A DNA stretch of 64,000 nucleotides. Origin: Cladocopium goreaui (taxonomy: Eukaryota; Sar; Dinophyceae; Suessiales; Symbiodiniaceae). Positions 15,701 to 24,263 of the stretch are shown here, one piece after another. The position numbers were made by a program, and so were the translations under genes. Below the pieces are notes generated by a model. That model did not search any database, was not told the DNA's origin, and saw nothing but the letters and a program-made list of their open reading frames with translations. Positions within the stretch are counted from its first letter, which is position 1; the number at the start of each line of letters is the position of its first letter. Location: contig CAMXCT020002079.1 of NCBI GenBank assembly GCA_947184155.2, positions 299,004-363,003 of the forward strand, written 5' to 3'.

Positions 15701-17888
15701 TCTTCTCTGCTTCCCGTTGAGAGACAGATGAATTTGACTTGTCCTTCTCAAGGTTCTCCAACTCAATGACGTTGGCGTTGTACTCATTCCTGAGTTTCTC
15801 GAAAGCTTCAGCTTCGGCACGAAACTCTTGTTCCTCATCATTGGCGCGATCCTCGGCTTGGGAAAAGTTGTTCTTGTAGTAGTCTTTACGCTCTTCCATC
15901 TTTGCTAGTTCATCTCGAAGAGCGTTGACTTCCGACTTCTTTTCCTGTTTCATCTCTTCCAGTTCAGCTTTCAACTTGGCACACTTCTCTTCACACTCAT
16001 TTCGAGGAAAAGCATTGTTGGATGATCCATACATTATTGCTTGCATGTTCTGTGCTGAAGATGAAGCGGCCTGATTCTCAAGCTTCAGTGCAGCGATGGT
16101 GCTCGACATCTCTTCCACCTCTGTCTGACGTTCACTGACCAGATGGTGCATTTCTGTCAGGTGACTCTCAGGAATAGAATAATCTGTTGCTCCCTTGATG
16201 ATGAGCCGTCTATCATTCAACATGCTGATAGCTTTGTTGGCATCTCGTTGAACACGATCATGATATTCCTTCTGAGTAGCAACTTCAGTGTTGAGTCGAT
16301 TGATCGCTTCATCTCTGTCACTGATCTCATTGTGTAATTTATCGAACATGTCACTGGAAGTGTTTGGATTGGTATTCAAGAAATCGATCCTTTCCAAGGC
16401 ATCTTGATACTTCTTCCCAAGCGACCCATATGAATTTTGATAGGTCTTGAGCAGTGCGTCGTTGTCGGCGAGTTCGGCTCTAGCTCTCTGTAGTAGAGTG
16501 TCGACATCATCTTTGGATTTCATGACCTTTTCATAGTCACATCGTACCTGATTGTACATCTCATAGTAAATCCCATGTGATGGAGAAACACTTGGAGATG
16601 ACTGTCTGGCTTGTTGGCATGAAAGTTCATGATACTGATTCTTCGATTCAGTCAGTTGTTGTTGCATTCGATTCAAGAGGCTTTGTTTCATGTGCAGTTC
16701 AGAGCGTAGTTCCATGATCCTCATGTCACGCATCCCACTCACCTTAGAGGTCAGCTCTTCAGAATACCTGCTTTCAGATGCGGCCAGTTGCGATTGTAGC
16801 CCTTCATTGCGGATAATCTGTAGCTGAAGTTGTGATTCCTCCAAAGCTAGACGGTGTTCACATTCAGAATATCTGTTGTGTTCGGATCTCAGGTCACTAC
16901 GAAATTCTCTCATGATGTCTTCCCTCTTCGCATCAGCAGAATCAAGCTCCGTTTCCAGTCGTCTGATGTTCAATGACATAGTGCTCTTCATCATTTGGTT
17001 TTGATTCGCAACCTCGAGCATCTCAATATGAAGTGCACATGTCTGGTCATTGGCATACCCGACAGCTAGGGCTTCCTGTTTCGCGTTCATCTCTGCGTTC
17101 TCCAGTTCCAGTCTGAGTTGATTGATATGTGCATTTGCATCCGTGCCCACATGTACCATGATTGCATTCGCTTGTCCCATTTGTTCATTAAATTCAGATC
17201 TCAATTGTGAATATCGAAATTCCAGATGAGATGCTGCTTCATTTGACATAGTTCGATACCTCTCCAACTCTTCAATCCTGTAAGTTGCACCTTCATCTTC
17301 CTGTTGAGCGGCGAGCAACTCAGAGTTCAGGGTTTGAAGTTGTTGAGCCATCGATGTCATCTCTTGATGAGTGGTGTTCTCCAAATAGTTAAACTGTTGA
17401 TCGGCATAGGCGGCCATCTCGGTCAATCTCGCTTGAAGCACAGATTCTTCTTCAGTAGCTCTGTCCAGTGATGCTTTGTACTCTGACAGTTCACTTTGAT
17501 ATGCAGTGAAGACGTCGGTACCACTCGATGGAGCATTCACTTGTTGAAAAGATCCTACCCCTGATGGTGTAGCGTCCTGAATCGGTGAAGGCGGATTCGA
17601 AGATGTAGGCTTCGCCTTAGTCCTCGGAGTCATCGGAGGCGACGATTGTCGTGCGGACGATCTCCTCTTTCCAGGTGTATTGTCCCTGTCTTCGATTGCT
17701 TGCATTGTCGGCATTAATCTCCCTCTCGGGGCAACCAGAGGTCGTCTGGATGTGCTAGGTCTCAGTTCTGAGGTTTCGCTTCCACCAGTATCGAAACTCT
17801 GTGAAGAATTTGACTGTGTGCCGGCAGCTGGTGCGGCGGCATGTCCAGCAAATGAGAATGCGTTGTCGCTACTGTCCTCTTCAGCCAT
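12714..17888 (-). CDS. E1 Gag-protease-integrase polyprotein, ended by in-frame amber codon
   Basis: This 1724-residue frame starts at the ATG at 17888. Residues about 130-720 are rich in E, Q, L and R in heptad-like order and look like a long coiled coil, probably the capsid scaffold. Two CCCH zinc fingers lie near residues 1044-1064 (C-x8-C-x5-C-x3-H) and 1102-1120 (C-x7-C-x5-C-x3-H); they are the likely RNA-binding part. The aspartic protease motif DSGSG is near residue 1308, with a matching HTANG further on. The integrase follows: an H/C zinc site (THRYKNPYCDLC) near 1580, then the catalytic residues D (FDAVD, about 1617), D (YSDHAPQF, about 1678) and E (NSIAERTN, about 1708). A TAG at 12714-12716 interrupts the integrase. 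The same frame continues at once with LEAGLPPCFW, the usual copia continuation, so this is a nonsense change and not a true end. Confidence 0.85.
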   Translation of the reverse strand: MAEEDSSDNAFSFAGHAAAPAAGTQSNSSQSFDTGGSETSELRPSTSRRPLVAPRGRLMPTMQAIEDRDNTPGKRRSSARQSSPPMTPRTKAKPTSSNPPSPIQDATPSGVGSFQQVNAPSSGTDVFTAYQSELSEYKASLDRATEEESVLQARLTEMAAYADQQFNYLENTTHQEMTSMAQQLQTLNSELLAAQQEDEGATYRIEELERYRTMSNEAASHLEFRYSQLRSEFNEQMGQANAIMVHVGTDANAHINQLRLELENAEMNAKQEALAVGYANDQTCALHIEMLEVANQNQMMKSTMSLNIRRLETELDSADAKREDIMREFRSDLRSEHNRYSECEHRLALEESQLQLQIIRNEGLQSQLAASESRYSEELTSKVSGMRDMRIMELRSELHMKQSLLNRMQQQLTESKNQYHELSCQQARQSSPSVSPSHGIYYEMYNQVRCDYEKVMKSKDDVDTLLQRARAELADNDALLKTYQNSYGSLGKKYQDALERIDFLNTNPNTSSDMFDKLHNEISDRDEAINRLNTEVATQKEYHDRVQRDANKAISMLNDRRLIIKGATDYSIPESHLTEMHHLVSERQTEVEEMSSTIAALKLENQAASSSAQNMQAIMYGSSNNAFPRNECEEKCAKLKAELEEMKQEKKSEVNALRDELAKMEERKDYYKNNFSQAEDRANDEEQEFRAEAEAFEKLRNEYNANVIELENLEKDKSNSSVSQREAEKINLQPWPKTTELSSWKGSVVHEVCVASGDRHYEDWKARLAPCLADQPDLEALAKAPEVRFQSIDAKLSNALRKVIDNAGDKSMQVKYDMSMKNQMYGKSGDFIKGRELFAMILISFKSPDHTEVLYNSHHLYVFSYYGDDQLEAFYNKWLDIVYNMKHDDRPSTNSLRDTRFRKIEHSKLMHFDISRYRTFDEGHPEKTYDFLLNMIKGYIARGKQERLLKDRERAVKLSLTSNKTSPALEDDVRTAAPTKTKKEDAAAASSAGDPPKGKPKAKAKSEAASVLPTPSPKSHADKNKKGKGKGGKGRSSSPTDKKKIFCNYFFNKGGCNKGDKCLYSHSQKVYDAKMKDKKGRSRSRDSSGRRSKGSSSSAGPKKRVCWQWQKGTCTFGSKCKFLHADQSPSASSERASNKDKKKKAVPITIDSFFDSDTEDAKDYSSPRIASAKKSPDARKITFDLEPEVHKIPIKDYPEGYRDPNKPYVFRKIEDLIDDQSKSDSTLGQTRARAKAIIMTNTGFHRDVDEVRIIIGPKFDMLIKLDNDNEDLVFLEELVEHEVEGSLKKSKNLMCISLPVQAKDRRFILDSGSGHDLISARKAERMNLKKRICDPIMFHTANGSTATPTEAEIDLGTFDVISQAYVLDDTPSVMSLGKRCMEEGYSFVWPSGKMPFMITKNGERIDLTIHDNIPYIDLGTYECTPYECHQTSKIRDLLEHFQESIDNFDDLDGIGRTSRRVYLDGESGFEVSNDSQDDSQRVKKLKVKKKRKAGNRRRKMASPGEEVPSDDEGYAPGTPYDGPPVGEETDLEDEGHGAPEEVAEDDEDDIEIDVVEGESRVAKRGTLKREANSLNHKLTHRYKNPYCDLCIRAKMKHFKTRRGSYKRELKKFGDLITFDAVDTSKVHDDVLVLEKEVLVVRDCFTGIIGAYPSDRMTKDDVVRAVKQFIGAKKVRQAYSDHAPQFIEAMNEMKIPIDHSLPGRPQTNSIAERTNQFILTATSTC

Positions 17889-17935
17889 TGATTGTGAGGT
17901 CCGCAGTTACCCGCTCGCAGGCTCTGTGAGAGACC

Positions 17936-17950
17936 TACGGCTGATAACCT
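17936..17950 (-). promoter_or_regulatory. E1 primer-binding site, half-tRNA-iMet type
   Basis: Directly inside the inferred LTR the minus strand reads GGTTATCAGCCG. This matches GGTTATGAGCCC at 10 of 12 positions, the complement of the anticodon arm of initiator tRNA-Met. Drosophila copia and yeast Ty5 are known to prime from a cleaved initiator tRNA-Met at such a site. The match is weaker than in E2. Confidence 0.4.
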
Positions 17951-18183
17951 GTGAATCGCAGATACCTTGTGGTATTGCTGTTGTTGATCCTTAAGTGTTG
18001 AATAATGCTCGATAGTTCCAATGGTCAAGCGGAAGGCAGCTTCGGCATAGCTCTGTTTTATTGTGGACCTGCAGTTCGGGGTCTTGAGCCAAAGGAGCAT
18101 CATGATTCGTGCCCCTTGGCTGGAGGTTATACGACTATGTACTTGGGGATACAGATTGTACTGTGGGTGTATCCCCATTCGCA
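17951..18183 (-). repeat. E1 5' LTR (inferred boundaries)
   Basis: On the minus strand this 233-bp segment starts TGCGAATGG and ends GCGATTCACA, so it has the TG...CA termini usual for LTRs. On its outer side it abuts a TATG-type microsatellite, and on its inner side a primer-binding-site-like sequence. The Gag start codon lies 62 bases further in. It contains the stretch TTTGGCTCAAG (18083-18093), which resembles the end of the dinoflagellate spliced leader. The second LTR is outside the window, so the boundaries are inferred from termini and context, not from a repeat comparison. Confidence 0.5.
18083..18113 (-). promoter_or_regulatory. Spliced-leader-like motif plus GGCACGAATCA box in E1 LTR
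   Basis: The minus strand has GGCACGAATCA (18103-18113), then 9 bases, then TTTGGCTCAAG (18083-18093). The latter equals the last 11 bases of the dinoflagellate spliced leader; upstream of it the match is only partial. The same GGCACGAATCA occurs in both LTRs of E2, again followed by a leader-like CATTTTGG. This could be a relic of a trans-spliced RNA that was reverse transcribed, or a promoter element. The role is inference. Confidence 0.35.
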
Positions 18184-18575
18184 GTATGTGTATATGTATG
18201 TGTATATGTATGTGGATATGTATGTGTACATGTATGTGTACATGTCTGTGTATATGTATGTGTAGATGTATGTGTATATGTATGTTTCTATGTATGTGTA
18301 CATGTATGTAGTGTACATGTATATGTACATGTATATATATATGTATGCATGGATTTAATGTAAGGTAAGGTAATGTAATGTAATGAAATGTAATGTAATG
18401 TATGGTATGTACGTCTGTCTCTCTGTCTGTATGGATGTATGGATGTATGTATATGTATGTATGTGTTTACGTACGAACGTACGTACGTACGTGCCTACTG
18501 TATATGTATGTGTACACTATGTAAGTACGTACGTACGTACGTGCATACTGTATATGTATGTGTACACTATGTAAC
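18184..18575. repeat. TATG/TGTA microsatellite and ACGT-rich duplicated units
   Basis: 18184-18356 is an impure TATG/TGTATA repeat. 18357-18420 is TAATG-like. 18468-18572 holds two copies of a roughly 50-bp unit made of an ACGT run followed by GTGC(C/A)TACTGTATATG. Open frames across it only reflect the repeat. E1 abuts this microsatellite. Confidence 0.85.
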
Positions 18576-20461
18576 ATCCTTGTGCAGTTATGCGTGTATC
18601 ATGTATACATATTCTATGCAATGGTTATAGAATGGTCCCAAACACTTCACGGCTTTGTGGCTGTTACATGATGGAAACATCACATAGGTGGTACATGGTG
18701 GTCCTTGTTCATAGTTCGTCTGTCAACTTCCTAGGTCCAGTCCAATCACTTCACGTTCGGGGTTTCTCAGAGAGGCACCAAGCCGACGCCAAAAAGCGCT
18801 GCAACGGAGTGCCTGTCATATAGGTAACACAGGAATGACACGACTGGAAGGCCAGAAATGTGATGTGTGCTTTCGTCGTCACATTGTCTAGAGGAGCAAA
18901 ATTTGCAAAACTTAAGAAAAGGCGATTTTTCTTGGTTCCAAATATCAACACCATTTTCTTAAAACATAATCAATGCGCCAGCAGTTCAAACATCGATGCA
19001 GTTGGTTCACAGTGACTGCAATGACGAAAAGAACTTCAATTGTTGTTCCATTGTTCTCTTCGGGATCGGAGCCTCCTGCAGCTTTCTTCTTATGGGCTTC
19101 CACCTCCTGTGCCTTCGCAAGCTGGTAGCCAAACAAGTAGAATGAAGCACGTCGGGGACAAATGGATCGCTCAATCAAAGATTGTCGCCCATGATGAGAG
19201 AAAGAGAAGGAATAAAGATGACTGAAAAGGATATACAAGGGATAATAGCAAATTCATGAAGACATAAAATGCAGATGAAAAAAAAAAGGGTCAAATAGTT
19301 CTGGGAGGGGATGAACGCGGGAAGGAATGATGGGGATCCAGAGAGACAAAGAGACTTCAAAGCCAGGAAGGGGAACACGGTGAAGACACGTGAAAACAGT
19401 AGGCTCAGTGGGATTGCTCTGGCGTTGCAGACATTACAGTAGAAACCCGTTGATCCACCCTGCCCAGCGAATTTGGTCTTGTAGTTTGTGTGGGCGTGCT
19501 ACGTTGAGCTGTCAAGAAAAGTCGGGCGTGGAAAAGAGATTCTTGCGTGTCATCGCTTTGACCACTGGATCCTAAGTTTGTACGAATGCTACTGTAACGC
19601 CGTAGGGCAAAATGTCCTGTAGTTGGTGATCTGTGGCACAAACATCGTCAGAGCTTGGCACCACGGAAAAATGTTGAGGACTGATTTGATTCTCATTTCA
19701 AATGATCCGAGGAACATGTTTCCTATTTGAGAATGAATCAATCACATACAGAGAGAGAGAGAGAGTGCAGAAGTACTTCAAAAAGCAGAGGAAAGAAAGA
19801 AGAAAGAAGGACTCTTGCCATCTGTATTTGAGAATGGAGAATGCACAAGAAATAATGTGAACATGATTGAGAATTTGTGTACAATTCCGTACATAATATG
19901 TTGTGATATGTTGTGTATAAAATGTTACATATATATTGTATTATATTTAGTACATGTTTAATATATATATATATTAATGATTAATGTAATGGAAATGAAT
20001 GGAATCTGTTTAGAATATGTTTGTTCAGCAATTTGATGTGTGGATTTCGCAAAGTTTCGGCACCTCTGCAAGGTCACAAACCAGGAAGCTCCAGGCATGG
20101 ACAGGGTGACTCGCCTTGCCAATACGGTGAGAAAAGTGACGTGGAAATTTCAAGCAAGAAATATATATATATATAGATAGATAGATCTTACAGATCTTAC
20201 ATACATCAATTCTATTTCATGATATTTCGATGTATTTATACATATTTATGATTGTTTATGTACATATAGTCCTTACATTGTCTGGTTCAACGAGATGATT
20301 GCTCACTAAATCTTCCAACAGTCTGCCTCTTTTATCGAAGTGTTGAATAAAAAGTGTAATGGCATTCGTTGGAAAAGAATAGATTGCGATCCGATGTTCT
20401 ACGTTCGTTGTTTTTTTGGCCTTCCTTTTCCATGTCTTTTCCAAATCCATTCTGGAGCCAG
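18576..20461. other. Intergenic or intronic DNA with one candidate minus-strand exon
   Basis: No complete gene is seen. On the minus strand an acceptor TTGGCTACCAG ends at 19122, followed by about 70 open bases (19121-19050) reading LAKAQEVEAHKKKAAGG, which is protein-like. Short AG/GA and TA microsatellites occur at 19750-19800, 19925-19980 and 20158-20185. Nothing else can be supported. Confidence 0.3.
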
Positions 20462-23190
20462 AAAGACACTGAAGTCGAATGGTTCGTTTCGCTGGAGCTG
20501 TCTGAGTCACAGGCGTCGAAAACGCAGGCAGATAAAGGTGAAGCCGGCGCGGAGGCAATCGGAGTGGAACCACCTCAGAGAAAGTTCCAGTCCGACAGGG
20601 TCCGACAGGGTCCGACAGGGTCCGACAGGGTCCGACAGGGTCCGACAGGGTCCGACAGGGTCCGACAGGGTCCGACAGGGACACATGCACAGAGTGCCAC
20701 AGGGTGCACAGGCAGGAAGACAGACAAAGATTGCAGACAGAATGAGATGACATGAAGAGCAAACAAATCACGCTTCCTATGACAAAACATGGAATCCGAA
20801 AGAGTAAGCCCCAGGGACATACACGTTGCAATAATGCCCGTGGGGCTCATCAACATGTGGCTGCATAGCGCCTGATCTTTACAAAGTTCTCACGTCCATT
20901 GTGGCAAGGATCTATGTCAAGTGCGCGCAAAGGAATTCATCCACAGGAGGAGACTTAGAAGACGAACCCACAAGCTGCAAAGTGTGGAAGTTCTTGAAAT
21001 CACGGGTTCAACTTGCAACTTTGAATCCACTTGAGTTCAAGAATGTTCAAGAAATATTTTCAAGTGCAGCTTTGTGGCCAGAGTCCATGACCGTGGTGGG
21101 TGGAAGGAGCAAAGGCACCTCAGCAGCGCATTTTCGCATAAAAAGACAAGCCAACTGCAATCAACTACGACAGTACCTCTCCATTCACTACGTGCACCGA
21201 ACCACTGCGATGAAGTTGGCAAACTGTTCAACATGATTCAATCTTGATTCAATATGTCAATATGGATTCAACATCATTCATTCAGAATCATTCAACATCA
21301 TTTGGGCGTCAGAGAAGCTTTGTCCCAAATTCAGTTGGGTGTTCGAAACACCGAGGACATTGCCAAACACTCATCGGCCAAGAAGGCCATGGTCAAATGC
21401 AGAAAGACAATGTCATCGCTGAAGCTGCGAAGACCTGCTGGGCGAGCCGCTAAAATTGTGGCAATGCAATAGTTCCAATGTGTTCCAAGCTTCAAAACGC
21501 TCCCTTTGCTGTTTGCACCAGTGTTCTGTGAAAGGCAGAGACCAGAAGTATGCAAGTGATGCTGAACGCTTCTGGTCCACTTGCGGAAAACTACTCTCGC
21601 AGAAAGGATAAACCGCAGTTGAGCTTTGCTGCATCTGCGCTCTCCATGCCTTGTGTCTGGGAATCTGTAGCACCTTTGGCCAGAAAAAGTTCAGCATCCC
21701 AGGCCTCAGATCTTTCTCAAACGTACTGCACAACGGCAACAAAGCCCTCACAGCCTCTTAACATCTCTTAACTACACCTACATGGCTGCAGCCATTCAAA
21801 ATTGCATGTCGGAAATCTAAACAAAACAATGCGTCAGAGCCAGCGGATACTAAGCCTTTACTAAGCCACTCTGTCACTCAGTTGAGTCCTATGGAAAACA
21901 ACTGTCGAGTGAAAAGGTCATGGCTGGGCCCCATTCCGCGCCTCCACGGCTCTTGCTGCATGAGTCCAAGGCCTTGATTTCAAAGTGGGACATGGACGAA
22001 GAACAAACATGTACACGCAGTACACGCCACACTGGATTGGGAAGGATGCCTGCTGCTTTGCTCAGTCCTTCTGCATATATCTTCGAGAAGGAGATGCGCT
22101 CTTGAAACTACGTGGACCAACGATCCATCTTGCATAAACAAACAGCAAGTTTATAGCACGACTCGAAAAAAGAAAAAAAAATGTGACTATTTTCTTCACA
22201 TTTCTCCTGCTAGCTGGCTTCAAGAGCACAAGATCATGCAATCTTCGCACACTTGCAGCAAATCGCTGAATGCCAACACCCCCTACATACAAATCCATCT
22301 GCTAGAGATGGATGCTTTGGCATTGGGCATGGTTCACATGGTTCAGGAGGTTCAATCAGGATAGATTAAGCAATCGCAAACCATGGACATCCAAGAACAC
22401 ATTGCTTGTCTCACAGCACCAAATTCTGTCTGCAGCCCCAGGCAGGTCTCGTCCATCTTCCAGAGAAACGCGCAAAGCGATATGCTGCAGGAGTCGTTTG
22501 TCCTAGTCCGCACAGAGCCAGAGGGTTGCAAAGACACCAGCAGCCCTCATTTTTGACCTACCGACCTACCAGTCATTCTTGGGCCTCAAACTAGGCACTT
22601 AGTCGTTCGGAAATCCAGGAAAGACGGACTCCAAAGTGAATAGAGTGAATAGTTTACATTCCTTTGAACCATTTGAACAAAAACGGTTGCACCATCAACG
22701 TAATTACTTTGTGGAACCCAGGGTCAAGAAAGGCAATCACTCTAAAGGCAGCCAGATCCATGGGGAGGATCTCCCCAACACCAGACTCCCCCAACATCCA
22801 ACATGTACAGACTTAGCTCCTTCGGCACATCATCAGGCGCTTGCGTCCAGGGTGGCAGGTGATAAACATCTTGAGCTGTCTGCACGGCGTGGTGCCTGGG
22901 CCGCTGTACTTGAAAAGCACAAATTTCAGATCCGTGTATCGTCATGTTGAGTCATGTAAGTGTTTGACGCAAAGTGCGATTTTGACTGCTTTGGCTGCTT
23001 CCGCTGCTTCGTGCAGTTACAGTCTTGAGCAGCACATGCGTTGAAAATAGCCGACACGACACGTCCAGTATGTATGTGACATGCTATTGTGAGACATTGT
23101 GGACCACAGCTGAACGCTGAATTCTCCGAAGCTTCACAGCAACAGGAACAGAGTTTTCCACAGGAGACAGGCAAAGAAAAGCAAAGAAGA
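20462..23190 (+). CDS. Candidate multi-exon host gene, plus strand, unidentified
   Basis: Several short plus-strand stretches have protein-like composition and splice-like borders. 20462-20590 follows a TGGAGCCAG acceptor and reads KDTEVEWFVSLELSESQ onward. 21313-21461 reads ALSQIQLGVRNTEDIAKHS onward and is lysine/arginine-rich. 21539-21600 reads DQKYASDAERFWSTCGK. 21920-22020 is another candidate. 22436-22540 follows TCTGCAG and reads RQVSSIFQRNAQSDMLQ onward. 22837-22933 follows CATCAG and reads ALASRVAGDKHLELSARRG onward. 23102-23190 is Gln/Glu-rich. Frames between these pieces are closed, as expected for introns. No family is recognised and joining the pieces is inference. If real, the gene runs toward the cyanase gene, so the two would be convergent with 3' ends near 23.2-24.3 kb. 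Confidence 0.3.
20591..20680. repeat. Ten-base tandem repeat TCCGACAGGG x9
   Basis: Nine exact copies of TCCGACAGGG lie directly after a candidate exon and in one open plus-strand frame. Three DNA units (30 bases) encode ten residues. The copies are perfect, so the array is young or actively homogenised. Confidence 0.95.
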
Positions 23191-24134
23191 GTCGGTCAAA
23201 ATGGAATCTGGAACTTGAAACTTGATTTGGCATCTTCCCAGTTTCCTGGAACCTTCCCGCAGAACTGTGCCGATATTCACGGAACCGCGGGCAAACACGG
23301 CCTCTGCTTGATTAAAATTGGAACCTGGACTTTGAACCCCAAACCTCCACACCTTCCAAGCCTTTCCCTATCGCCTGCAACTAGGTCCCACCCACCAGCC
23401 CGAGCTCCAAACCAAACCCAACCCAACCCCATTCGCCTAGACCCACATCCAACCCTATGCCCTATTCGAGGAGACCTAGAAAAAGCATCAAAAAGCTATC
23501 AACAGCTGGAGAGATTCAAGATTCATGAGTGTGAACAGTCCTTCGGAACAGGTAAACCATGTTTTCTGGCGTTCATCACTTGGATTTTCTCTGTGCTTCA
23601 AAAGCTGCAGACAAATCTAAGCAAGCGGACCAAAGACGAACCTCTGCGCGACTCCTGGCAGTGACAAGACAAGAAGCTCTGGCTGAAGGGCCCTGTGAAC
23701 TGTGAACGGGGGCTTGAGCTAAGCTACTCAGCATCACTTTGCCTCAATTACACTGGAAGGGCTGACAGCAGATCTGAGCTATAGCACTATGACTTGAGAA
23801 GTGCAAGTGCTATGAAAGGCAAAGCAAAGTCTTGAAGGGAACATAAGATACATAAGTTGCTTGTTTGGGAGAGTCGAAACTGACAACGGCCACACGTTTT
23901 AATTCATGAATGGCAATACGGAAGTCTTTTCTGTTTGGCTTTCCACTCAATTCAAATCAATGACTTTTGCATTAATTTGGTCAGAAAGCACATACTAATC
24001 AGATATAATCAGACCACACCAGTCTGAGTAGTCTCTATACTTTGCCTATCCAATGGCTTTTCATTTCCCACAAAAAAACTCTTGACGGTCGGTACTTTGA
24101 CACGAGCTCAGTCTCTAGGGCCTGGTACCTGACA
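23191..24134. other. Non-coding stretch between convergent genes
   Basis: No convincing exon, RNA gene or mobile element is seen here. It contains a C-rich patch (about 23380-23460, CCCAACCC-like) and otherwise ordinary AT-rich sequence. It probably holds the 3' ends of the plus-strand candidate gene and of the minus-strand cyanase gene. Confidence 0.4.
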
Positions 24135-24209
24135 AAATGGACCAAATGGACCAAATGGACCAAATGGACCAAATGGACCAAATGGACCAAATGGACCAAA
24201 TGGACCAAA
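24135..24209. repeat. Nine-base tandem repeat ATGGACCAA x8
   Basis: Eight exact copies of a 9-base unit. The length is a multiple of three, so every frame stays open (one reads KWT repeated). That alone does not indicate coding. It lies just 3' of the cyanase reading frame. Confidence 0.95.
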
Positions 24210-24263
24210 CATCAAGGCAATTCTGAAGGCAATTCATGGCAATTCTGAATCTGATGGGCTGTA

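Larger units (their letters stand above)
1..18183 (-). mobile_element. E1: giant Ty1/copia-type LTR retroelement, 3' end outside window
   Basis: The minus strand reads LTR, primer-binding site, Gag, protease, integrase, RT and RNase H, in the copia order (integrase before RT). About 9 kb of further coding sequence follows in the same direction. The long frames run in series: 17888-11343 with one amber codon, then 11364-10708, 10711-4988, 5112-3583, 3625-686 and 689-105. Neighbouring frames overlap by a few to 125 bases in different phases. That fits one long polyprotein damaged by a few small indels, although programmed frame changes cannot be excluded. At more than 18 kb it is far larger than a typical copia element of about 5 kb. 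The extra part carries methyltransferase-like and Tpt1-like domains. Only one LTR is visible, so length, age and target duplication cannot be judged. Confidence 0.85.

Noticed and set aside
18181-18363. Several 60-86-residue frames rich in Met, Tyr, Val and Cys
   Set aside because: They arise in all frames from the TATG microsatellite.
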